Notes under the pieces: model-generated
Databases searched by the model: none
Told to the model about the DNA's origin: nothing
What the model saw: the letters and a program-made list of their open reading frames with translations, nothing else
Shown here: one piece after another, positions 49,801 to 60,691 of the stretch
Numbering within the stretch: position 1 is the stretch's first letter
Layout of the letters: each line of letters begins with the position of its first letter
NCBI RefSeq assembly: GCF_014851395.1
Contig: NW_024044348.1
Coordinates: forward strand, 23,437,890-23,501,889
Source: Micropterus salmoides
Lineage: Eukaryota; Chordata; Actinopteri; Centrarchiformes; Centrarchidae
Direction: 5' to 3'
DNA length: 64,000 nt
Made by a program: the position numbers and the translations under genes

Positions 49801-50085
49801 ACGGCTAAGAAACCACTGCCAAAGCCCCAATAACTCCGATCAAACCCCGATATTGCCTCAATTCCTCCAGTGTTTCCGATAACAACAAGGACCTCCGCAC
49901 TTTTCTCCAAAAGCAAAGCTAGGCCAACCCATCACCGACATTTCCTTCGGTAGGCGCCCTCTCCTTCATCTTTACCTTGGCTTGACACTAGCTGTGCTGC
50001 GGTCATAGGCCCAAGACGCTACGGTCTGTGCTGGTGGAGCCAGCGGGTCCGCAAAGCTGGAGGTCGGGTAGTTCCTGTCCATCAT
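37822..50085 (-). CDS. QSER1: Glutamine and serine-rich protein 1, with one-base frameshift
   Basis: QSER1 is a large nuclear protein reported to protect bivalent promoters from de novo DNA methylation. Exons in transcript order: 50085-49976, 48027-47924, 46879-46742, 45841-42524, 40946-40642, 40045-39929, 39815-39682, 39599-39415, 39303-39166, 39067-38970, 38630-38484, 38264-38168, 37962-37822. All are GT-AG. The start MMDRNYPTSSFADPLAP is typical. Exon 4 (3.3 kb) encodes about 1,100 residues rich in S and Q. A basic PPKKRRKWKEE stretch precedes the conserved C-terminal DUF4211-type region. Exon 12 has one surplus base near 38,220, turning WFSLYHS into WFSL-stop. Without it the protein would be 1,676 residues; as written it stops at about 1,612. 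All other phases agree, so sequencing error is as likely as a real mutation. Introns 1, 3 and 4 hold MITEs. Confidence 0.95.
41491..42335 (-). mobile_element. Non-autonomous hAT element with exact 8-bp target duplication
   Basis: The ends are inverted repeats: TAGGGATGCAACGATTAC at 41,491 and its near reverse complement GTAATCGCTGCATCCCTA ending at 42,335. The target-site duplication GTGGGGAT is perfect on both sides (41,483-41,490 and 42,336-42,343), as expected for hAT. On the minus strand an ATG at 42,127 opens 26 codons (MAEGPNCEALF.., KSAVWEHFG) resembling the start of the BED finger of hAT/ZBED transposases, then stops at or near a possible donor. The catalytic part is absent. It lies in QSER1 intron 4. 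Confidence 0.85.
42356..42402 (+). repeat. Fragment of a common fish repeat
   Basis: The phrase CCATCCATCGTCCACCGCTT followed by ATCC and GGTTGCGGG resembles a very common fish repeat tail. It is short, just outside the hAT target duplication. The family is not assigned. Confidence 0.35.
46162..46431. mobile_element. Short foldback MITE in QSER1 intron 3
   Basis: Terminal inverted repeats of about 27 bp (ATTTTTAAACCTGGACC.. at 46,162; complement GGTCCAGGTTTAAAAAT ending near 46,429) differ by about one base. The interior is non-coding. I could not fix the target duplication. Confidence 0.65.
47457..47800. mobile_element. Possible transposon fragment in QSER1 intron 2
   Basis: CAGCGTTTCCCATAAAT followed by TTTGTGGCGGCCCACCAC looks like the terminus of a fish hAT-type MITE. 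No matching opposite end was found, so the extent is a guess. Confidence 0.3.
48313..48783. mobile_element. Long foldback MITE in QSER1 intron 1
   Basis: The two halves are imperfect reverse complements over nearly the whole 471 bp. The left end reads TACACTCCCTGGCCACTTTA then TTTGGTACAC; the right end, inverted, reads TACACTCAGTGGTCACTTTA then TTAGGTACAC. Internal GTTGACACTGTCAGAAAGG matches the inverted CCTCTCTGACAGTGTCAAC. The right arm has an 18-bp tandem duplication at 48,642-48,677. TA lies at both edges, fitting a Tc1/mariner-type target. Non-coding. Confidence 0.75.
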
Positions 50086-50300
50086 CCGGTGAAAGATTCA
50101 CTTCCCCGACGGAGCTTCGTGGAGCAGCGGACACACATCGTAGCAGCCCGGGTCCGACCGACCAGACAGTCCCGTGAAATCACCGCACAGTCTGCAAAGT
50201 CCCCGTGAAGTGGTGCTATATCCTGGATAAAAGTGAACCTTTTGCCTTCTGAATGATTTCGTTAATTGTTGTTCATCTCTCGTCATGGAGAGCCGTGCAA
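50086..50300 (-). promoter_or_regulatory. QSER1: QSER1 5' UTR and promoter region
   Basis: GC-rich, CpG-containing sequence lies upstream of the QSER1 ATG (50,085) with no TATA box. The start site is probably within this interval; no single motif fixes it. Confidence 0.4.
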
Positions 50301-52725
50301 ACCCTGCATGGTTTCACGTACCCATGTTAGTTTATTTCCCAGGATGCACCGCAGACTTTGGCTGGAAGTTGTGTAGTTTTCTTTCCCTCCACCCTATGCC
50401 TTCAGCTGTCTCCCACCTTCCACGGTTCTTCAGATCATTTGAGAAACCAAAACCTTTTTTTTTTCTAAATTAGAACCTCCAAAATCCCCATTGGCAGGGA
50501 TTAATTTCAGCCTGCCTCTGCTTGCATACAGTGGTGAAATTATTAGAATAACGCCAGGTTAATAGTCTTCTGTATATTTTCATTTCAACATCAACTCACA
50601 GTGAATTAAATAATGATAAATTGAGTCCTCCTGTTTTAGATGTCACTGGTGCCTGTTTGGAAACTATACAAAAATTGTTAGGTTTTGATGTAAACCCCTT
50701 TTGTTAGACTTTTTTTTTGGAATAACTTTTGTGCCTTTATCAGCAGCCATATTGATAACCATTTTATGTTAATTTGGAAATGTACCATTGGGCATCCTTG
50801 AACATGAATTTGAATTCTCAGCTGTAAATTAACTAATCATTTCATTTTATTGGCTACGTTTCACTTATAATAAATTTACAGATAAGAAGCCCAACGTCTT
50901 GGTATTCACAAACGGTAAACTGACTTGGGTTGGTTTTTTTTATAAGTTCAAAGGCTGTGAAAATATAAAATATAAGAAATACTTTTATTTTGATTAAAAT
51001 GTTAATGTGAAATGTAATCACTTCCTGGCCTGGAACTGTTGACTTTTCTTCTGTACACCTTATGATTTTATCATGAATTTGTATTGTTTTGTATGGTACA
51101 AGGAATTTATACATGTTTACTGTATTTACTTAAAGAAAAAAAAATGTTTCTCTGTATTACTATTTTAAAATAAGGTAACCTCCTGTGGAGCCCTCAATAC
51201 ACCAGCCGGTAGCTAATTCATACAGTTTTCAGTCTTTTAACTACAAACGTACAAAATTTAATTATAGTACAACAGATGAGTTCAAATCTGATTGACAGTG
51301 ACAAAACATGAGGATAGTTGTTTTGGTCTCAAATCTGTACACTTTGGAAATGGGATAGTCAGCAAAGGAATATACATTTTTCTTCCGATATGGCTGACCA
51401 AACCCTCAAAGCTGATCATATTCACACTAAATATCAAAATGAGAATGGGTACAAAGCCATCTTGTGCACACATACAAAACCTTACATACAGTTGAAATAT
51501 GACACAAAAATAATTAAAATATCCATTTTATTTAAAACTATAAAAGATTTACATTTCAAGTAGGTATGCTTCAGATCAGCTTCACCAAAGCTAGCCCTCA
51601 ATACATTCTCATAATCGCATGATGAAACTTAGTGGTAATTTACAGGGACATAGCTTCTTAACTCTTAAGCATCCAACAGGCTTGTATAATGCTCATTCAA
51701 ACTGCAGTTTTAAAACAAAGTGACATATTAGACTACCTTTACAACTGCTGAATTACATTTTAGCGGTCAAATTCATCACATCTATAATTGTCTTGTATAA
51801 TTGTAAAATGTTCTCTTTGTGAGTGTAAAAGGTTGTAAAACTGTCTTTGAAGAGCTTCCGCCTTGATATACATAATACATTTAATAACTAACCACAATGT
51901 ACGATATTGAAAGTAAAAATGTCTTTACATATTAGAATATAGTTGTTATATTAGTTGACTCCAACACACATTTCCTAACACAGCAGAACTTTATAAAGCA
52001 GCAATAAAATCTGCATATTTTTAAAAAGTAAAAAGATGATGATATGCAACTCAAAGTATAAAGTGAATTTTAAAATAAGCCGGTAGACCAGCGCATCAAA
52101 AATACTTCAAAGCACTTTCTTTACAGCAATATTAACCATTATGCCATTAAAAGCAGTTTTGTTGTCACTATTCTGAAGGAGACTTTAATTGCAATTAATA
52201 CTCGTGTAATAAAACATAATCGTAATCTAGCTATCAGCCCTTCTATACATGCCGTTTCTAAAGCAACTACTTAAATATTCCTGTCTTTATGTCTAAAGCA
52301 TTGTTGATTCTTCATTGGCATTTATACAAAAAGTAGCAAACTGGGTACAGTGTATTCAACACAGGGTAGGGTTGTTATATTACAAAGCACAATCACACCG
52401 GCAAAAAGAGTTAGAGGCTACTGTAATACTACATTCTGGCACAAGCAGGTTGAGAAAGGGTAGCAAAAAAAATTGACAAGAGCATTCTGCTAAGGAAAAG
52501 GTACACAAACTGACCAGAAAGATTAGACGTGTATGAGTGGAAGAAGAGAGCTCAATGAGAGCAATAAACAGAATGCATAAGGCACCGTTTTAAATCTTGT
52601 GATGAAGAAAAAAAAATTGGTTTGGCACATTACAAAAGAGGAGCAGCAGCTGTAAAATGTTTGCTTAATGTTGACAGACAGGCTGATTTGCTGTTCTGAA
52701 GATACTACCGCCAAGTACTTCCAGG
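50300..52725 (-). terminator. PRRG4: PRRG4 3' UTR and intergenic DNA
   Basis: This is AT-rich and without exons. Minus-strand AATAAA signals occur at 51,527-51,532 and 50,846-50,851, which would give a 3' UTR of about 1.2-1.9 kb. The small open frames here are not genes. Confidence 0.4.
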
Positions 52726-53490
52726 TCATGAGCTAAAACCAAAAATAAGAAAAAAATGTTATAAAAAACATGCGTGAGTGGAACAGGTACATCCAAACTG
52801 TGCAAGCATTACCTGACTGCAAATGTGTATGAGGAAAACATGAAGACTGAGTTTAAATATAACCTCAAATACAAAAGCATATGCAAATACCCAGGATAGG
52901 GAGGAGGTGGGGCGTCATGCTGTCCACTTTTAGCGATTGCCTGCTCATAGGAAGGCAGCCCTGGCGGGTCGATTTCCTCCACAGGGGGTGGGTGTGCAGG
53001 TGGGAGTATAGGTTGTAAGGACACCTCCTCCAGCCGTCGCATTATTAGAGAAGCATTAGTCCTTCTCGGTCGTACCCGGATGGAGCTGTGAGGGGAGTGT
53101 AGACACACACATTATATTTAATTCATATGTGATCTACTTGATGCTTAAAAGTATTGACATTTAAGGTCAAAGTCAACTTCATTTATTCAACATTTGTTCT
53201 GCAGGTTCCCCAGCACTTCATGTATGACACAAAGGGTGATAATAAGCACTAAAATGTTGGGTCTAGAGTTTAAACAATTAAATTGATTGAAGTTAATCTG
53301 CAACTATTTTGATAACTGACCAATCAATTCCCAAGTAAAGATGTGTAAGACTCACTGGTTCCCGCTTCTCAAATGTCACGTACGAAAGTAAAGTGAATAT
53401 CTTTGGGGGGGGTTCACACAATACAAGCAATTTGATTATGTCAACTTCAGGTTTGGGAAGTTGTAACATTCACTGTTCATTAGACAAAAT

Positions 53491-53521
<31 letters not shown>

Positions 53522-54890
53522 GGGTCAGATGAATTCGATATTGAAAACAACTGTTGGTTGAAGAAGCACTTAACACAGAAAATGAAAACTATTTGAAATA
53601 TTCCAACTTTTGTTACATACGGTGTAAACAAATGTTCAGTTTGTCAGTTTTTTTATAGTGCCTGGGATTATAGTGCAACAGAGTTGTAGTAGTAGTGCCT
53701 GTTAGGTCTAAAAGGCTAGAAGTGTGCAAGAATAATGTAGCTGCCATTAGTAGTAGTAAAGACCCTCTCACTCACTTTGCACGGCTGAAGTCACCCTTGC
53801 ATTTGCCTTGACAGAAATACCAGATCAGGAGGCCGACAAAAACAATGGCCACTCCGCCAGCAATCAGCCCCACCAATAGAGATGTCACATCAACGCGCGA
53901 TGGGCCTTTGTCCTTATCTGTGAGACACAGACCACAGTGAGAATCTGGATAACGTTGAGCTTGTTTGATAATGGCACTGAATTGTACTGTACATAATAAA
54001 AAGTAGCCACCTGCATATCACATGGTGGTTCTTCTTTTTTATCTGATATTGATTATTTGGTAGAAGAACATTAGAGAAGTATAGTTTGATTTTCTACATT
54101 AGTAGAAATACTGTTATTAAATCTATATTCAGAACTCAGTCCTCACAACTAATGCAAAACAAATGCAGAGGTAATGTCCAAACCACAATTGGAATTTGTG
54201 CAAAGCAATTATGTTCTTAACTACTGTGCGCTGTACGAGTGGTGAAACAGGTTTGGAAAACCACATTAACATAATTGTCTACAGGAAAGGCACAAGTGTT
54301 CATTAACAACAACAACAACAAGTCTACACTACTATGGTAATTAAATTTGATAACATTGCCCAACACTTGTAACAAATAGATTTCTGTGTCTCTCTCTCTT
54401 ACCTGCAGTGTATTTCTTCCAAAAAGCTTCCTGCAAAACAAAAGATCATTAGTGAACTCTGACTTTGAGGCCTTCTCCCTCTTTGGGCTCATGAAATGAC
54501 CCCAGTGAATGCCCCGCTGAACAGCATCACTTAACCGTATCCGGGATGTTTTCAAAGACCTCCCTTGCTTCCTCGTAATTGCAGACTTCTTCATAGCACT
54601 CCCTTTCAAGATTTCCAGGAACGAACATCTCAAAGTCAAACCGGTTGAACAGTAGATGGCGACCCAGGAACGAATTTGCGTCCCCCTCATCTACAAACAC
54701 TAAGAAGCAAGTCCAAACAGATGAAATGATTATCAGGCCATCAGGCTACAGTGGACGAATGTGTACTTCTTCAGTAAAATAGCTCACCTTCCTGGTCGTG
54801 TGCTCCTTCATGTTTCGAAAGTAAGGTCCTCATACAGGCCAGATCTCCACATGACAGGAGTTGAAGGAGTATGAACAGACTGAACAACAT
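52726..54890 (-). CDS. PRRG4: Proline-rich Gla protein 4 (transmembrane Gla protein)
   Basis: This is a single-pass membrane protein whose extracellular Gla domain is gamma-carboxylated in a vitamin-K-dependent way and binds calcium; the cytoplasmic tail binds WW-domain proteins. Exons in transcript order: 54890-54788, 54699-54536, 54430-54403, 53917-53776, 53085-52891, and a tiny last exon 52732-52726. Total 639 nt, 212 residues. Seen: a signal peptide (MLFSLFILLQLLSCGDLAC), the Gla core NLERECYEEVCNYEEARE with its paired cysteines and glutamates, then EAFWKKY; a membrane helix (LLVGLIAGGVAIVFVGLLIW); and a tail with LPSYE and PPPPYPG. The last exon supplies only S and stop, so the C-terminus is shorter than the human protein's as I recall it; this exon is the least certain part. 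Confidence 0.92.
53497..53521 (+). repeat. A25 homopolymer in a PRRG4 intron
   Basis: This is an uninterrupted run of about 25 A. It may be the tail of an old retroposed sequence, but no body was recognised. Confidence 0.8.
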
Positions 54891-55814
54891 GATCACGCGT
54901 GCACCTGCGCGCGGATAGCGGGTGGGGCATTAATTGGTAGTACAATGACAAAGTACTTCAACAACGCACCCAGCCTCTTCAAACTAGTATATATACGCTT
55001 TTCTTTAACCCACCAGCACCAGATACCCATATATTCTACATTAGCCTACCTATGATCAAAAGTGACACATAATGATGAGCAGAGTTCAACACCAACAAAA
55101 TGAAACATATATGAGGGAGCGGCGGTACGTATTCCCAGTCTCGACGCTGATAAGATGAATCAGGAAACGTTGAGCGATACTCAGTCACAAACAACAGCTG
55201 TGCTCCGCAACTTCCTTTGAAAAAAGCTGCGGCGTCATCCTAAAATATAATAAAGTATAACTGAGATGGTCCCTGAGGAACCCAATCCATTTCCGGTAGG
55301 TTAAAATAGGTTTTGTTTACTCCCGAAAGACGTGGACTCTGCTCTTCTTAAACTACCTGCGCAGACTCAACCAATCGATCACGTTTACCTGGATAATATG
55401 ATGAGTTCTGGAAATGAAAGTGGACGCTAGATGGCAGCTGAAGCATCGAAAATAAAAGTGCTTTCAGAGAATTTTTTCACATGGAAGTATTAAATTACAC
55501 ATTCGTCATCTGACTCCTGACTCTGAGTCAGATTCAACCGAAGCCTACTCTCAACGGCAAATCATCAGGCCTTTACTCGTCATCATAGGCCTAAACAGCA
55601 CTCCGTGACTTTCTGATAATGTCTATTTTTTAGGCTTATTAAAGCTAATTAAAGAAATCTTTTCTCAAAAGTAAATATCAAAAATGTAATGTAATGTCAA
55701 AAAGGACAAAACAAATAAAACCGTACAAAATGGATAAATACTTGTTACAACTAACCTACTGAAGGCTTTTTGACACACTAATATATCAACTGTATGTATT
55801 GTTTGAGCTTAATG
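54891..55814 (-). promoter_or_regulatory. PRRG4: PRRG4 upstream region
   Basis: This is sequence upstream of the PRRG4 start. I see no further coding exon and no clear TATA box; the promoter should lie within the first few hundred bases. No CCDC73 sequence is seen. Confidence 0.3.
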
Positions 55815-55822
55815 CTGTAGTG

Positions 55823-56443
55823 CAGTGGTTCTCAAAGTCCGGGACACCCAGAGGTCCTTGAGGGGGTCCCCAGCAAAAGGAATAATTTTTTTCCACTATA
55901 ATTCCATCCATAAGTAACACAGTAACAGATAGTGTGACTATTTTGGTGATGGGTTTCATACACTGTATTTATTTTGTAAACAAGTTCTTTTTTTTGGTTT
56001 TAATGTTGACAGAAAAATCATCTACAGATATACAGATATACACACACTCACTCCCTCATTCACTCACTTCTACCTTCTCACCTCACTTATTCCCTTCCTC
56101 AGTCTTGTTGCATGGAACCTAAATTGTACATTGTTATGGAGTGTCTGTTAGTTTCATGGTATATTGTGCATATACATAACACTACATAGAACAAATAGAA
56201 CATAATAATAATGTAATGTATGTAATAATGTACAAACGTGCGTATCCATACATCCCAGAACATAAACTAGCTTCTACACACTAGCAAATACATGAGTGTG
56301 CCTGCACAGCCATGATAAAACATCTAAAAGCCAAAATCCTATCAGATGGGCGATCCTGGGACAAAATCCTATCAAATGGGGGTCCATGGTCTAATTTGTG
56401 TCAGTTTAGGGGTCCTTGACGTGAAAAAGTTTGAAAACCACTG
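55823..56443. mobile_element. hAT (Charlie-like) MITE with exact 8-bp target duplication
   Basis: The left end is CAGTGGTTCTCAAAGTC; the right end, inverted, is CAGTGGTTTTCAAAC. The target duplication CTGTAGTG is perfect (55,815-55,822 and 56,444-56,451). It is 621 bp with no transposase remnant. Confidence 0.85.
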
Positions 56444-56451
56444 CTGTAGTG

Positions 56452-57391
56452 TTTACAAGGTAGCTTTTTAATGTAGGTCACATTTTACACACTGACATCA
56501 TGGTTTCCTAATACTTTTATTATATTACCTGTAATTTAACCTAAAATGTTCTGTGATTTAAAGGGTCATTTTACTTTAATGACCCTTTAAAGCGACAAAT
56601 GCCATATTTTAGCCTAAACATCTGAACTACTTCAGCCTGAATGTTTACAATGTTGTATCTTCACTTCTAATGGGTGGGCACAAATCATTGTTGTAAACAC
56701 GATGCTATCTTTTTGAATCTTCGCATCAGAACTCTTTTAAAAGCACTAAACCTCCTCTCTCAAGATCTCTCGGTAGCTCAGGAGCTTTTGACTACACCGC
56801 TCTTCACAGGCCTCGTATGGGAAAAGGTTGTGTAATGGGCTCTGAGGTCATTTTGACAGAGAAGATGCATCTGTGATAAAATACACTTAGTTTAGCTTTT
56901 TCCACCTCAAAGAATGGTGACTATAGTAATTTTAGAGACACTGCAAACTGCAAAAAACGCAGCACAGTGAAGATTCTGTCTGGCAAACCATCCTCCATAA
57001 TAGTGTTTATGTTTCACACTCTCCATGTAAATACACATATCTGTCTCTGAGCCTCCGGGCCTCTTGGCGAGTGTTTATGTAAAGCAGAGATAGGATACAA
57101 TTGAACAGTATCTCTCTGACTACTGGATGGTGCTAATTGAAGTGCAGTGAGAGCCCGTCTCTTGTTCTTGGCTACATCTCTGGATACTGTCAGAGTATAA
57201 GATTTACCCAGAGGAATGTTGATACGAAGAAAAGGGGTGAAGAAAAAGAGAAATACTGGACTACATGTAGTGTGTGATGTCAGATGATATTGCCACCTTA
57301 TACCACATAGTGCCATATCAGTGTTCTAATGATTAATAGTGTCTCACTGCTGGTGATCTACATCAGCTCACACACAGCAATTTTTGATGCA
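56452..57391. other. Intergenic DNA, no feature recognised
   Basis: Non-coding between two MITEs. A small inverted repeat (TAAAGGGTCATT / AATGACCCTTTA) lies at about 56,559-56,590. Confidence 0.4.
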
Positions 57392-57395
57392 TTAA

Positions 57396-58118
57396 AGGTC
57401 CAGTGTGTAATATTTAGGAGGATGTATTGACAGAAATGCAATATAATACCCATAACTATGTTTTCAGTGGCTTATAAAGACCTTACATAATGAACCATTA
57501 TGTTTTTGTTACCTTAAAATGAGCCTTTTTTTTTACATGGATGTCGCCATGTTGTGCCACCATGTTTCTACAGTAGCCCAAACGTTCAAACTACTTCACA
57601 GAGCGTGTTTTCGTCACTACGTTGAATATGTATGAAGAAGAAGAACAAGTAGTAGTCATCTGGTTTGTTAGAAGTAAGAAAATAATTATTTAGCACAAAA
57701 GGTGACACAGCTTTTAGCCACCTAGCTTCTCCTGCATGCTTGGAAAGGGAGGGGTGAGTGGTGACTGATGGTGCATTCATGTGGTGTCGTAGAAGTATAC
57801 AGAACTTTGATTTGTGCCTAATCCTGTATTGTATATACATATTTTGCAAACATTTAATTTGGAATAACAGTTAGTTTGCTGTCCATGTAGAGTGAAATGG
57901 ATGTCTGCGCGTTGTTTATACGGTCTGATAATGATACTCCAACACATCTCTGTAGTAGCGTCCATGTTGATTCCACATTCTGAGAGCACATGAACACACA
58001 CTGAAGTCATAAGAACGACTTCACAAATTGGGAAATGGGACCATCCAACGAGCATGTGAATGCAACATGAGCCTCAACCCTCACCACTAGATGCCACTAA
58101 AGCTTACACACTGACCCT
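57396..58118. mobile_element. MITE flanked by TTAA
   Basis: The left end AGGTCCAGTGTGTAA follows TTAA at 57,392-57,395; the right end, inverted, AGGGTCAGTGTGTAA precedes TTAA at 58,119-58,122. The flanking GATGCATTAA is mirrored on the other side, so the inverted repeat may extend about ten bases further out and the TTAA duplication is then only apparent. A well-known type of fish repeat; non-coding. Confidence 0.65.
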
Positions 58119-58149
58119 TTAATGCATCTCTTTAATATTGTATGTTTTA

Positions 58150-59080
58150 AAAGTACAATATTTCCCTCTGTAATGTAGTGGAGTAGAAAGTAGCACAAAA
58201 TAGAAATACTCAAGTCAGGTACAAGTACCTCAAAAAGCACAGTACTTGAGTAAGTGTAATTAGCTACATTCCACCACTGCCAATACTACAATGTAAAAAT
58301 ACTCTCATATAAATACTCCAACTCTTATTATAAGTAAAAGAGAACTCAAAATCCTACTTCAAGAAAAGTACAAAGGTTCCATCAGCAAAATGCACGTAAA
58401 GTATCAAAAGTAAAAGTGTTTCTGTGGAGAAAAATGGTCCCTGACAGACATATTACAATATATTACAATAATAAATTGTTAATACTGATGAATCAATGCG
58501 TAAGCAGTATTTTACTCTTGCAGCTTGTTGAGGAGGCGCTATATTTGATTGTTTATATAGATTTAGGTAGTTTAGTCCAGTGGTTCCCCACCAAGGGGTC
58601 AGGCCCCTCCAAAGGGACACAAGATAAATCTGAGGGGTGGTGACATAGTTAGTGGAGGAGGAAAGAAGTTCTGCTAGTTCTGCTTTTTTTGTGTGAAATA
58701 TTGGATAATTTTACCTCTTTGGTGGACAGTTATTTCTATTAATCCATCTAAGGAATTCAGAGAGGAAATCTTTGTTGGAACCATTAACAACTCATATACA
58801 TCTGAAACCCCAACGTGGGGCCGCAATAAGACACTGCTTTTTGGTAAGAGGTCACAAGCCAAAAACATTGGAAAACACTGGTTTAATCTGTAATCATTTT
58901 TACGTATCTACATGCTTTTTATACAAACTCTTAATCTGAAAAGTAACTTTTGATCTATAGATATAAAATAAATGTAGTGGAATTACAAATTACAATATTT
59001 GTAATTTATATTTAAAATGGAAATACTCAAAATTCAGTACAGTACTGGAGCAAATGTGCTTTTATTCACTAAACAATGTA
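58150..59080. mobile_element. AAGTA-rich MITE cluster, copy 4, split by a nested hAT MITE
   Basis: AAGTACCTC, GAGTAAGTG and TACATTCCACCACTGCC phrases (58,180-58,285), then a second unit from 58,285, belong to the same family as the copies at 21,806 and 33,490. A hAT MITE (58,578-58,880) interrupts it, and family-type sequence resumes to about 59,080. Confidence 0.45.
58578..58880. mobile_element. Short hAT MITE nested in another repeat
   Basis: The left end is CAGTGGTTCCCCACC; the right end, inverted, is CAGTGTTTTCCAATG. The target duplication is GTTTAGTC (58,570-58,577) against GTTTAATC (58,881-58,888), one mismatch. It is 303 bp with no coding capacity. Confidence 0.75.
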
Positions 59081-60580
59081 GAACTACTTCTATCTGACTG
59101 TGATAAGGGTTGTGGCATTTGCGCCAGATAAACCAACCACAGCACACAGTATTTACATCTGGGACATCTCACACGAGGGACCATCCACATAACATAACGT
59201 TACTGAAAGCGTGTGAGACAAATTACAGAAGGAAGATCTTTCCTATCCAGGATGAGAAAAGTAGCTAAGAAGCAACTTGCTCGCAGAGGAAAGGCATGTA
59301 TGCTGAGAGATGGAAACCAAGCTGTAAGGCTTTGCAAACATTCTGTTAAGCCTTGGTCACATTAGTTTCTATCTGCTCTGCGCTCCACCTTGTGGGTGGT
59401 TGCGATGAGGTTATGCTCCTGAGAATGTGTTTTGTGATTTACATCCACTGATAAGAGTCAGAGATGCTGCTCCCTTTGGACAACTGGACAGAAGTGAGCG
59501 GTGAGCCTCTGCAGACCTCTGGTATGATAGGAAAAAGTGCACACACTGCAGCAATAATTATATTCCTCAAATGTCCATTTCTTCTGAGAAAAAAATATTT
59601 TAGTGGCAGGGCTGAAAAGATCATATTATGACTTTGCTCTGTAAAGAATGAGGAGTGGCACACAACAAAAAACAGGCGTAGCTGTGGCTTTATTAGTCAA
59701 AGAAAGAGCAACGTGTGTTGGGGGTGGGGATTCAAACAGTGCATTGTCAGTACTCTGCACTTCGTCAGTTTGTGCTGATTTCATCACAGCCCCATAGGGA
59801 GGAGAACTCCAACAGACCCCTTTTACACCTAATGCATGGGCACCATATATCATTAGAGTTCACATCCTAATGCTTTGGACCGGTGCCTGAGAACAGATGT
59901 CTGTGAGGGATAAATTACACTTTACTTTGCCATCACTGGGCAAACATAATCTGAACTTTAAAAAAAAAATTAAAAAAAAAAGGAAAAAAAAGTAAGAATT
60001 TTGGAGGTCCTTGTTTTTCTACTTTGACAGTGAGTCGCGCTGACTACACTTGAACAGTATCTATTAACCCAGTGGAGTTTCACATTTGTAGCGGCAGTAA
60101 ATCAGTCTCCGCCACAAGTGTAAGTGTTGACGCTACAGTAATACAGCTCTGACCTCAGCAGACAGGGTCATCTTAAGTTCACATTACTACTGTCACCTCT
60201 CATGTGCTCACAGACAAGCTACCCTCTTACTGCAGGCTATTTCTCACCCTGAGACACAGCTCGTCTAACACGGGCACGCGGTCCTTTAACTAAAGCCAGA
60301 TGTTGAGAGCCGCTAGAGGTTCAGCCCCCGTTAAAGTCGCTGCATGGCTTTCTGAAAAGATGATTAGGAAATTATTATTGTCTGAAAAAGCCAATTATTT
60401 ATGCATTATACATTAATGGAACAGTAAAGTTTTTGGCCTTTTCCCAAAATCTGAAATTGTCTATCAAATTCATTGCCATTGTGTGTAATACAACTTGCTG
60501 TGCATATGACATTAATTAATTTCAATACTACTAAACAATATTTGATTATTTAACAAGAAAGAAGCAATCACAGGATATCT
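59081..60580. other. Intergenic DNA, no gene recognised
   Basis: No conserved exon is seen. An A-rich tract lies at about 59,959-59,992. CCDC73, which sits beside EIF3M in human, was looked for here and not found. Confidence 0.4.
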
Positions 60581-60584
60581 CCAC

Positions 60585-60691
60585 TGTTCTTTTATTGGAG
60601 GAATATAAAAACTGATCATTTCAGTCTGTGAATTTGGAAAGCAGAAAAGAATCACGGGTCAGGCAGTCTAGACAGTCGGGTTAAGGTGGAA
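60585..60691 (-). terminator. EIF3M: EIF3M 3' UTR and poly(A) signal
   Basis: A short 3' UTR follows the stop codon on the minus strand. AATAAA (plus-strand TTTATT at 60,591-60,596) lies about 100 bases after the stop. Confidence 0.6.
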
